The position numbers and the translations under genes are program-made. From positions 2,777,634-2,841,633 of the forward strand of contig JANHCV010000002.1 in assembly GCA_025594325.1 (NCBI GenBank): a stretch of 64,000 nt of DNA, read 5' to 3'. Below are positions 53,799 to 64,000 of this stretch, in pieces; position 1 is the first letter of the stretch, and the number at the start of each line of letters is the position of its first letter. Source of the stretch: Blastocladiella emersonii ATCC 22665. Its lineage: Eukaryota; Blastocladiomycota; Blastocladiomycetes; Blastocladiales; Blastocladiaceae. The notes beneath the pieces were generated by a model. It was given only the letters and a program-made list of their open reading frames with translations, was not told the DNA's origin and made no database searches.

Positions 53799-56700
53799 GT
53801 TTGAGTACCATGACAATTATGTACGAGGCTGGTTTACTATCTTTCCGTTGTCAAATATTTAGTTGGGTCGATACTGTGATTTATGGGTCCCTGGCTAGCT
53901 GGACAAGCGTGTAGTCAAAGATTTGAATATGGTTTTGTTCGACTACCATGACAATTGTCTACGTGGCTGGTTTGGTACGGCCCTATCATCGGTCAATTCA
54001 TTGCGTGCGTATTGTGATTCGTGGAGGGTCCGATTGGGCCGGACATCCCCCTCTCTGCTGTCCAGACTACGTTCCATGAAATACATGATCCATTGCGTGA
54101 GCAACGTTCCTAGCTTGCCCGCCCGCATGCGCGCTACGTCCGCCCACCCACCCACCCACCTAGGCCAGACAGGAAGGAAAGGGGACCCCAAGAGCCCCAC
54201 GACACCACTTTAGCTCCACTACCACCCGCCAAGGCGCACGCAGCGACACCCGCAGCCATGCCATGGCGTTGGTGGGTGGATGGTGGCCAGCCAATCCTCA
54301 TCACGCACGACACGTATGAAGGTCTGCCTGCATCCACCCATCCATTCATTCAACACACCCTCCCTCACGCACCCCTTCACTCGTGCTGTTTGACAGCCAG
54401 CTAGCCAGGTCCTGCTGCTGCTACCTATCTACCCTGCCCGCCTCCCACGCCCGCCGCGTCCTGAGCCAGGCAGGGCTGTGCTGCGATTAATGGCCGCGGC
54501 CAGTCCACGGTATTGGTACCCATGCAGTACGTTCCATGGCCGCCCGGCCACCCTAGCTTGGTGCTTGTGTGTCACTTGGTCACCTTGGTCACCGTGGTCA
54601 CCTTGGTCACCTTGGTCACTTGGTCACCTTGGTCACTTGGTCACTTGGCGCTTGTGATGGAGGTCTAATCCAGGCACGCACGGACACAGGCACGCACGGA
54701 CACAGGCCCGCACGCCCACACGCTCTCCTGCCAGGAGCATGTGGTGTGTGGGTCATTCACCATTCAGTTTGTCGTCCCTAGCACTCCTTGGCCCCAGCAC
54801 TGTCTCCTTCCTGCAGCAGGAGCCCTGCCGCCTCAGCCCTCCGCAGCCAGCCCTCTGCAGCCCTGTGAAGCAGTACGGCTGCTACGCTGTTTCCAAGGTA
54901 CGGTGGCCAGGGCGACGCAGGTGCTGTGGTGTTGCTTGCCACTTGGCTGGCAACAGGGGCTGGCGCACCCATCAATCAATCAACGGCACCGGGAGGGCAG
55001 GCAGGCGCACCCGTTGGAGCGAGTAGCAAGCCTGGATGATAAATCATTGTTGAGTTGAGGACGCCTTGCATGCCTGCCGTTCATGCGAGTGTGTGTGACA
55101 CCAGGGTGGCCGTTTGCGCCGTGTGCGCACCGCGGGGTGCGTCGGGCGCTGTGTGCTGTGCGCGCTGCACGGTGCGCGGTGTACGTCCGTCAGCGGGTAA
55201 GTGGTTTCACGCGGATAGACCGGGGAGCTGCTCGGAACCCTCTTTATTTTGGAACCAATGCATTTATTCCTTAACTGCGGTTGTGAACTGCAACCAGAAT
55301 ATCCACTGTGCAACGGGCAGCAGCCTTTTTGTGGGCAAGCCGCAGTACGACAAGCCCGGACCGTGCACGTCGAGGAGCATAGGGGGAAGAATTGTGGGAG
55401 GAGAGGGGAGTACGAGAGAGATGGGCGAACGAGGCGAAGAGAGAGCGAGCTCGAGCAGCGAGCTAAGAGAGCGAACGAAGAGCAGTAAAGAGAGACCGAG
55501 CAGAGAGACACGCTGGCGTGACCAGCTAGAGCGCGAGGACATGCCAATGGACCAGTGGCAGTGCTGTGGTATTGGGCATGGCCTGTGAGGTTCGTCAGAT
55601 GTTTTTCCATCTTTTTGTGCGGACGTTCTTCTTTTTGCGTTTCTCTTTATTTTGTTTTTCTCCTTCTTTTTCTTTTTCTTTTGTGCGTCAGCGCCATTCA
55701 GTGGCGGATCATGCGTTTCATCGTGGTCAGAACGAGAGAAAGTGGATGGGTCAGTACCGCGCGCAAACACCTGGTGCCACTGGACTTGCGTCGACTGCGC
55801 CGATCCTTGGTCTAGTCACATCACCGAATGTGCCTTGGGGAACCGAGCAACCAAAGTCGGACGGAGGGATCTGCAACAAGAGCCGCTTGGGCCGCGGCTG
55901 CTCGGAACCCTCCTTGGCCCATCATCATGCAGGACTTGGAGTGGACAGCAGAGCCGGCAGCCAGGAGGAGACTGGTCGTGTATTGACTAACAAAGTCGTC
56001 CCAGACTACCTACGAGATAGATAATATCTACTGGGTGGGCGCTGTCAGTCAGGCTGTCAGTGTGGCAGGCTGCCAGGCTGCCAGGGCTCATCATTCATTC
56101 GTTTGTTGGCTGGGACGGCAACCAGAGAGCGCGGGCCCCCAATGACTTGCGAGGCGGTGTGGGTGTTCGGATAGCAGGTAGGCAAGGTGGCAGGTTGACA
56201 GGTTGGCAGGTTGGCAGGCTGGCAGGCTGGCAGGCTGGCAGGTTGGCAGGCTGGCAGGTTGGCTGTTTACTTAGTTGATTGGACCGTGCACTTTGACGAC
56301 GGGCTCCATTATTAGGGGATCGAAGAGTTGGCTAGTGGAGTGTGCACAAAGCGGTAGATTTGAATATCTGGCGCTTTGGTTCCTTGCCCACCTGGACGTG
56401 AGGGTATGCGAAGATTTGGCTGAGTATGGTTATGTTTGAGTACCATGACAATTATCAGCGTGGCGGGTTTGATACATCCCGATCGTCAGTCAGGTGTTTT
56501 CTTGGTTCAATACTGTGATTTATAGGCCCTTGCCCACCTGGACATGGGGCACTCGAAGATTTGACTATGGTTTTGTTTGAGTACCATGACAATTATCTAC
56601 GTGCCTGGTTTACGATATTTCTTTGGTCAGATATTGCGTTGCTGTGATACTGTGATTTATGGGTCCCTGGCTAGCTGGACAAGCGGGAAGTGAAAGATTT

Positions 56701-57126
56701 GAATATGGTTTTGTTTGAGTATCAAGACAATTACCTACGCGGTCGGTTATATATACTCATGTGGTCAGATATTTCGTTGGTTTGATACTGTGATTTATGG
56801 GTGTCCAACCTGCTGGACATGTGGGAAGTCGAAGATTTGAGTATGGTTTTGTTTGAGTACCATGACAGTTGCCAGAGTGGCTGGTTTACTATACTTCTAT
56901 GGTCAGATATACTGTTGCTTTGACGTTACGATTTATGGGTCCTCAACCAGCTGGACATGCAGGAAAGCAAAGATTTGAATATGGTTTTGATTGAGTACCA
57001 TGACAATTATCCGCGTGGCTGTTTTACCATATTTCTGTCGTCAGATACTTTGTTGGTTCGATACTGTGATTTATGGGTCCCTGGCCAGCTGGACATGCGG
57101 GAAGTCAAGGTTTTGAATATGGTTTT
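53799..57126 (+). repeat. Array unit 6 (3328 bp)
   Basis: Has GACCGGGG before the LINE tail and CTTTTTGCG in place of CTTGTTGCG, a unique CCTTGCCC near 56383, and GGTTTGAT. Confidence 0.95.
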
Positions 57127-60100
57127 GTTTGAGTACCATGACAATTATGTACGAGGCTGGTTTACTATCTTTCCGTTGTCAAATATTTAGTTGGGTCGAT
57201 ACTGTGATTTATGGGTCCCTGGCTAGCTGGACAAGCGTGTAGTCAAAGATTTGAATATGGTTTTGTTCGACTACCATGACAATTGTCTACGTGGCTGGTT
57301 TGGTACGGCCCTATCATCGGTCAATTCATTGCGTGCGTATTGTGATTCGTGGAGGGTCCGATTGGGCCGGACATCCCCCTCTCTGCTGTCCAGACTACGT
57401 TCCATGAAATACATGATCCATTGCGTGAGCAACGTTCCTAGCTTGCCCGCCCGCATGCGCGCTACGTCCGCCCACCCACCCACCCACCTAGGCCAGACAG
57501 GAAGGAAAGGGGACCCCAAGAGCCCCACGACACCACTTTAGCTCCACTACCACCCGCCAAGGCGCACGCAGCGACACCCGCAGCCATGCCATGGCGTTGG
57601 TGGGTGGATGGTGGCCAGCCAATCCTCATCACGCACGACACGTATGAAGGTCTGCCTGCATCCACCCATCCATTCATTCAACACACCCTCCCTCACGCAC
57701 CCCTTCACTCGTGCTGTTTGACAGCCAGCTAGCCAGGTCCTGCTGCTGCTACCTATCTACCCTGCCCGCCTCCCACGCCCGCCGCGTCCTGAGCCAGGCA
57801 GGGCTGTGCTGCGATTAATGGCCGCGGCCAGTCCACGGTATTGGTACCCATGCAGTACGTTCCATGGCCGCCCGGCCACCCTAGCTTGGTGCTTGTGTGT
57901 CACTTGGTCACCTTGGTCACCGTGGTCACCTTGGTCACCTTGGTCACTTGGTCACCTTGGTCACTTGGTCACTTGGCGCTTGTGATGGAGGTCTAATCCA
58001 GGCACGCACGGACACAGGCACGCACGGACACAGGCCCGCACGCCCACACGCTCTCCTGCCAGGAGCATGTGGTGTGTGGGTCATTCACCATTCAGTTTGT
58101 CGTCCCTAGCACTCCTTGGCCCCAGCACTGTCTCCTTCCTGCAGCAGGAGCCCTGCCGCCTCAGCCCTCCGCAGCCAGCCCTCTGCAGCCCTGTGAAGCA
58201 GTACGGCTGCTACGCTGTTTCCAAGGTACGGTGGCCAGGGCGACGCAGGTGCTGTGGTGTTGCTTGCCACTTGGCTGGCAACAGGGGCTGGCGCACCCAT
58301 CAATCAATCAACGGCACCGGGAGGGCAGGCAGGCGCACCCGTTGGAGCGAGTAGCAAGCCTGGATGATAAATCATTGTTGAGTTGAGGACGCCTTGCATG
58401 CCTGCCGTTCATGCGAGTGTGTGTGACACCAGGGTGGCCGTTTGCGCCGTGTGCGCACCGCGGGGTGCGTCGGGCGCTGTGTGCTGTGCGCGCTGCACGG
58501 TGCGCGGTGTACGTCCGTCAGCGGGTAAGTGGTTTCACGCGGATAGACCGGGGAGCTGCTCGGAACCCTCTTTATTTTGGAACCAATGCATTTATTCCTT
58601 AACTGCGGTTGTGAACTGCAACCAGAATATCCACTGTGCAACGGGCAGCAGCCTTTTTGTGGGCAAGCCGCAGTACGACAAGCCCGGACCGTGCACGTCG
58701 AGGAGCATAGGGGGAAGAATTGTGGGAGGAGAGGGGAGTACGAGAGAGATGGGCGAACGAGGCGAAGAGAGAGCGAGCTCGAGCAGCGAGCTAAGAGAGC
58801 GAACGAAGAGCAGTAAAGAGAGACCGAGCAGAGAGACACGCTGGCGTGACCAGCTAGAGCGCGAGGACATGCCAATGGACCAGTGGCAGTGCTGTGGTAT
58901 TGGGCATGGCCTGTGAGGTTCGTCAGATGTTTTTCCATCTTTTTGTGCGGACGTTCTTCTTTTTGCGTTTCTCTTTATTTTGTTTTTCTCCTTCTTTTTC
59001 TTTTTCTTTTGTGCGTCAGCGCCATTCAGTGGCGGATCATGCGTTTCATCGTGGTCAGAACGAGAGAAAGTGGATGGGTCAGTACCGCGCGCAAACACCT
59101 GGTGCCACTGGACTTGCGTCGACTGCGCCGATCCTTGGTCTAGTCACATCACCGAATGTGCCTTGGGGAACCGAGCAACCAAAGTCGGACGGAGGGATCT
59201 GCAACAAGAGCCGCTTGGGCCGCGGCTGCTCGGAACCCTCCTTGGCCCATCATCATGCAGGACTTGGAGTGGACAGCAGAGCCGGCAGCCAGGAGGAGAC
59301 TGGTCGTGTATTGACTAACAAAGTCGTCCCAGACTACCTACGAGATAGATAATATCTACTGGGTGGGCGCTGTCAGTCAGGCTGTCAGTGTGGCAGGCTG
59401 CCAGGCTGCCAGGGCTCATCATTCATTCGTTTGTTGGCTGGGACGGCAACCAGAGAGCGCGGGCCCCCAATGACTTGCGAGGCGGTGTGGGTGTTCGGAT
59501 AGCAGGTAGGCAAGGTGGCAGGTTGACAGGTTGGCAGGTTGGCAGGCTGGCAGGCTGGCAGGCTGGCAGGTTGGCAGGCTGGCAGGTTGGCTGTTTACTT
59601 AGTTGATTGGACCGTGCACTTTGACGACGGGCTCCATTATTAGGGGATCGAAGAGTTGGCTAGTGGAGTGTGCACAAAGCGGTAGATTTGAATATCTGGC
59701 GCTTTGGTTCCTCGCCCACCTGGACGTGAGGGTATGCGAAGATTTGGCTGAGTATGGTTATGTTTGAGTACCATGACAATTATCAGCGTGGCGGGTTTGA
59801 TACATCCCGATCGTCAGTCAGGTGTTTTCTTGGTTCAATACTGTGATTTATAGGCCCTTGCCCACCTGGACATGGGGCACTCGAAGATTTGACTATGGTT
59901 TTGTTTGAGTACCATGACAATTATCTACGTGCCTGGTTTACGATATTTCTTTGGTCAGATATTGCGTTGCTGTGATACTGTGATTTATGGGTCCCTGGCT
60001 AGCTGGACAAGCGGGAAGTGAAAGATTTGAATATGGTTTTGTTTGAGTATCAAGACAATTACCTACGCGGTCGGTTATATATACTCATGTGGTCAGATAT

Positions 60101-60454
60101 TTCGTTGGTATGATACTGTGATTTATGGGTGTCCAACCTGCTGGACATGTGGGAAGTCGAAGATTTGAGTATGGTTTTGTTTGAGTACCATGACAGTTGC
60201 CAGAGTGGCTGGTTTACTATACTTCTATGGTCAGATATACTGTTGCTTTGACGTTACGATTTATGGGTCCTCAACCAGCTGGACATGCAGGAAAGCAAAG
60301 ATTTGAATATGGTTTTGATTGAGTACCATGACAATTATCCGCGTGGCTGTTTTACCATATTTCTGTCGTCAGATACTTTGTTGGTTCGATACTGTGATTT
60401 ATGGGTCCCTGGCCAGCTGGACATGCGGGAAGTCAAGGTTTTGAATATGGTTTT
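57127..60454 (+). repeat. Array unit 7 (3328 bp)
   Basis: Shares GACCGGGG and CTTTTTGCG with unit 6, but returns to CCTCGCCC and GGTATGAT. Confidence 0.95.
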
Positions 60455-63400
60455 GTTTGAGTACCATGACAATTATGTACGAGGCTGGTTTACTATCTTT
60501 CCGTTGTCAAATATTTAGTTGGGTCGATACTGTGATTTATGGGTCCCTGGCTAGCTGGACAAGCGTGTAGTCAAAGATTTGAATATGGTTTTGTTCGACT
60601 ACCATGACAATTGTCTACGTGGCTGGTTTGGTACGGCCCTATCATCGGTCAATTCATTGCGTGCGTATTGTGATTCGTGGAGGGTCCGATTGGGCCGGAC
60701 ATCCCCCTCTCTGCTGTCCAGACTACGTTCCATGAAATACATGATCCATTGCGTGAGCAACGTTCCTAGCTTGCCCGCCCGCATGCGCGCTACGTCCGCC
60801 CACCCACCCACCCACCTAGGCCAGACAGGAAGGAAAGGGGACCCCAAGAGCCCCACGACACCACTTTAGCTCCACTACCACCCGCCAAGGCGCACGCAGC
60901 GACACCCGCAGCCATGCCATGGCGTTGGTGGGTGGATGGTGGCCAGCCAATCCTCATCACGCACGACACGTATGAAGGTCTGCCTGCATCCACCCATCCA
61001 TTCATTCAACACACCCTCCCTCACGCACCCCTTCACTCGTGCTGTTTGACAGCCAGCTAGCCAGGTCCTGCTGCTGCTACCTATCTACCCTGCCCGCCTC
61101 CCACGCCCGCCGCGTCCTGAGCCAGGCAGGGCTGTGCTGCGATTAATGGCCGCGGCCAGTCCACGGTATTGGTACCCATGCAGTACGTTCCATGGCCGCC
61201 CGGCCACCCTAGCTTGGTGCTTGTGTGTCACTTGGTCACCTTGGTCACCGTGGTCACCTTGGTCACCTTGGTCACTTGGTCACCTTGGTCACTTGGTCAC
61301 TTGGCGCTTGTGATGGAGGTCTAATCCAGGCACGCACGGACACAGGCACGCACGGACACAGGCCCGCACGCCCACACGCTCTCCTGCCAGGAGCATGTGG
61401 TGTGTGGGTCATTCACCATTCAGTTTGTCGTCCCTAGCACTCCTTGGCCCCAGCACTGTCTCCTTCCTGCAGCAGGAGCCCTGCCGCCTCAGCCCTCCGC
61501 AGCCAGCCCTCTGCAGCCCTGTGAAGCAGTACGGCTGCTACGCTGTTTCCAAGGTACGGTGGCCAGGGCGACGCAGGTGCTGTGGTGTTGCTTGCCACTT
61601 GGCTGGCAACAGGGGCTGGCGCACCCATCAATCAATCAACGGCACCGGGAGGGCAGGCAGGCGCACCCGTTGGAGCGAGTAGCAAGCCTGGATGATAAAT
61701 CATTGTTGAGTTGAGGACGCCTTGCATGCCTGCCGTTCATGCGAGTGTGTGTGACACCAGGGTGGCCGTTTGCGCCGTGTGCGCACCGCGGGGTGCGTCG
61801 GGCGCTGTGTGCTGTGCGCGCTGCACGGTGCGCGGTGTACGTCCGTCAGCGGGTGAAGTGGTTTCACGCGGATAGACCAGAGGGGAGCTGCTCGGAACCC
61901 TCTTTATTTTGGAACCAATGCATTTATTCCTTAACTGCGGTTGTGAACTGCAACCAGAATATCCACTGTGCAACGGGCAGCAGCCTTTTTGTGGGCAAGC
62001 CGCAGTACGACAAGCCCGGACCGTGCACGTCGAGGAGCATAGGGGGAAGAATTGTGGGAGGAGAGGGGAGTACGAGAGAGATGGGCGAACGAGGCGAAGA
62101 GAGAGCGAGCTCGAGCAGCGAGCTAAGAGAGCGAACGAAGAGCAGTAAAGAGAGACCGAGCAGAGAGACACGCTGGCGTGACCAGCTAGAGCGCGAGGAC
62201 ATGCCAATGGACCAGTGGCAGTGCTGTGGTATTGGGCATGGCCTGTGAGGTTCGTCAGATGTTTTTCCATCTTTTTGTGCGGACGTTCTTCTTGTTTTTG
62301 CGTTTCTCTTTATTTTGTTTTTCTCCTTCTTTTTCTTTTTCTTTTGTGCGTCAGCGCCATTCAGTGGCGGATCATGCGTTTCATCGTGGTCAGAACGAGA
62401 GAAAGTGGATGGGTCAGTACCGCGCGCAAACACCTGGTGCCACTGGACTTGCGTCGACTGCGCCGATCCTTGGTCTAGTCACATCACCGAATGTGCCTTG
62501 GGGAACCGAGCAACCAAAGTCGGACGGAGGGATCTGCAACAAGAGCCGCTTGGGCCGCGGCTGCTCGGAACCCTCCTTGGCCCATCATCATGCAGGACTT
62601 GGAGTGGACAGCAGAGCCGGCAGCCAGGAGGAGACTGGTCGTGTATTGACTAACAAAGTCGTCCCAGACTACCTACGAGATAGATAATATCTACTGGGTG
62701 GGCGCTGTCAGTCAGGCTGTCAGTGTGGCAGGCTGCCAGGCTGCCAGGGCTCATCATTCATTCGTTTGTTGGCTGGGACGGCAACCAGAGAGCGCGGGCC
62801 CCCAATGACTTGCGAGGCGGTGTGGGTGTTCGGATAGCAGGTAGGCAAGGTGGCAGGTTGACAGGTTGGCAGGTTGGCAGGCTGGCAGGCTGGCAGGCTG
62901 GCAGGTTGGCAGGCTGGCAGGTTGGCTGTTTACTTAGTTGATTGGACCGTGCACTTTGACGACGGGCTCCATTATTAGGGGATCGAAGAGTTGGCTAGTG
63001 GAGTGTGCACAAAGCGGTAGATTTGAATATCTGGCGCTTTGGTTCCTCGCCCACCTGGACGTGAGGGTATGCGAAGATTTGGCTGAGTATGGTTATGTTT
63101 GAGTACCATGACAATTATCAGCGTGGCGGGTTTGATACATCCCGATCGTCAGTCAGGTGTTTTCTTGGTTCAATACTGTGATTTATAGGCCCTTGCCCAC
63201 CTGGACATGGGGCACTCGAAGATTTGACTATGGTTTTGTTTGAGTACCATGACAATTATCTACGTGCCTGGTTTACGATATTTCTTTGGTCAGATATTGC
63301 GTTGCTGTGATACTGTGATTTATGGGTCCCTGGCTAGCTGGACAAGCGGGAAGTGAAAGATTTGAATATGGTTTTGTTTGAGTATCAAGACAATTACCTA

Positions 63401-63789
63401 CGCGGTCGGTTATATATACTCATGTGGTCAGATATTTCGTTGGTATGATACTGTGATTTATGGGTGTCCAACCTGCTGGACATGTGGGAAGTCGAAGATT
63501 TGAGTATGGTTTTGTTTGAGTACCATGACAGTTGCCAGAGTGGCTGGTTTACTATACTTCTATGGTCAGATATACTGTTGCTTTGACGTTACGATTTATG
63601 GGTCCTCAACCAGCTGGACATGCAGGAAAGCAAAGATTTGAATATGGTTTTGATTGAGTACCATGACAATTATCCGCGTGGCTGTTTTACCATATTTCTG
63701 TCGTCAGATACTTTGTTGGTTCGATACTGTGATTTATGGGTCCCTGGCCAGCTGGACATGCGGGAAGTCAAGGTTTTGAATATGGTTTT
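60455..63789 (+). repeat. Array unit 8 (3335 bp)
   Basis: Seven bases longer. All seven lie at three sites that are polymorphic between other units: GTGAAGTGG (61853), GACCAGAGGGGAGC (61875) and CTTGTTTTTGCG (62293). Each reads as both alleles written one after another. Confidence 0.95.
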
Positions 63790-64000
63790 GTTTGAGTACC
63801 ATGACAATTATGTACGAGGCTGGTTTACTATCTTTCCGTTGTCAAATATTTAGTTGGGTCGATACTGTGATTTATGGGTCCCTGGCTAGCTGGACAAGCG
63901 TGTAGTCAAAGATTTGAATATGGTTTTGTTCGACTACCATGACAATTGTCTACGTGGCTGGTTTGGTACGGCCCTATCATCGGTCAATTCATTGCGTGCG
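63790..64000 (+). repeat. Array unit 9, cut by the window end
   Basis: The first 211 bp of another unit, through the GCGTGCG corresponding to 37367, where it carries the G allele like units 4-8. The array therefore continues to the right. Confidence 0.95.

Larger units (their letters stand above)
37157..64000. repeat. Macrosatellite array of about 3.33-kb units, 8 complete plus partial
   Basis: The same sequence recurs head to tail with periods of 3328, 3330, 3328, 3328, 3328, 3328, 3328 and 3335 bp, and continues past the window end. Units differ at only a handful of sites. Each unit has, in order: two 138-bp monomers, a GC-rich unique stretch, a GGTCACCTT minisatellite, a G/C-rich stretch, an inverted LINE tail with target-site duplication, a GGCAGGCT minisatellite, and five more monomers. 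It has no match to rRNA genes. Open frames up to 188 codons occur in each unit but overlap the LINE tail and minisatellites and show no domain, so I do not call them genes. Near-identity implies recent amplification or ongoing homogenisation. Confidence 0.97.

Noticed and set aside
37157-64000. rDNA as an explanation of the tandem array
   Set aside because: No 18S, 5.8S, 25S or 5S rRNA sequence is recognisable in the unit, and the unit is far shorter than a fungal rDNA repeat.

Overview
This is a window of a GC-rich fungal nuclear chromosome. Genes carry short spliceosomal introns of about 45-110 bp with GT(A/C/G)NG donors and CTGAC/CTNAC branch points. The coding repertoire is Pre9, Utp11, Tip20/RINT1, D-amino-acid oxidase, a CSC1-type channel and a bZIP factor. 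Compact, GC-rich genes with tiny introns suggest a basidiomycete yeast-like fungus (Tremellomycetes or a relative). The lineage is an inference, not something the sequence proves.

Layout. Positions 1-2847 hold a broken coding-like fragment and a pyrimidine-rich leader. Positions 2848-6309 encode a large unrecognised membrane-associated polyglutamine protein. Positions 6310-13900 contain no intact gene, only short coding-like islands, intron-like signals and simple repeats. Positions 13080-14400 contain two decayed genes on the minus strand, one recognisable as a ketopantoate reductase (PanE-type) relic. Positions 14500-21827 form a dense housekeeping block: MRNIP-like (-), UTP11 (+), PRE9 (-), TIP20/RINT1 (+), DAO (-), with divergent promoters and tight convergent ends. 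Positions 22086-23520 hold a frameshifted, truncated LINE reverse transcriptase, followed by 2.6 kb without a supported gene. Positions 26119-26931 are the 3' third of a leukotriene-A4-hydrolase-type aminopeptidase gene whose catalytic part is absent. Positions 27069-33924 hold a CSC1/RSN1 family channel (-), a CS-domain plus Sel1-repeat tail-anchored protein (-) and a bZIP activator (+) whose leader contains two upstream ORFs. Positions 34017-37156 are a second, internally deleted LINE with an intact RNase H ORF.

From 37157 to the window end the sequence is one tandem array: eight complete, nearly identical units of 3328-3335 bp plus the start of a ninth. Each unit contains seven diverged copies of a 138-bp monomer, several minisatellites, and a 654-bp 5'-truncated inverted LINE 3' end flanked by a perfect 16-bp target-site duplication. 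The insertion is therefore older than the amplification of the array. The LINE at 34017-37156 is related to that inserted tail and its 3' end abuts the array border. Gene relics, LINEs and a macrosatellite together look subtelomeric or pericentromeric. No telomeric repeat is visible in the window.

The intact genes do not form a pathway. They are ordinary eukaryotic neighbours: ribosome biogenesis, proteasome, Golgi-ER tethering, peroxisomal amino-acid oxidation, ion transport and transcription. Exon coordinates given below were joined by hand from splice signals and reading-frame phase.
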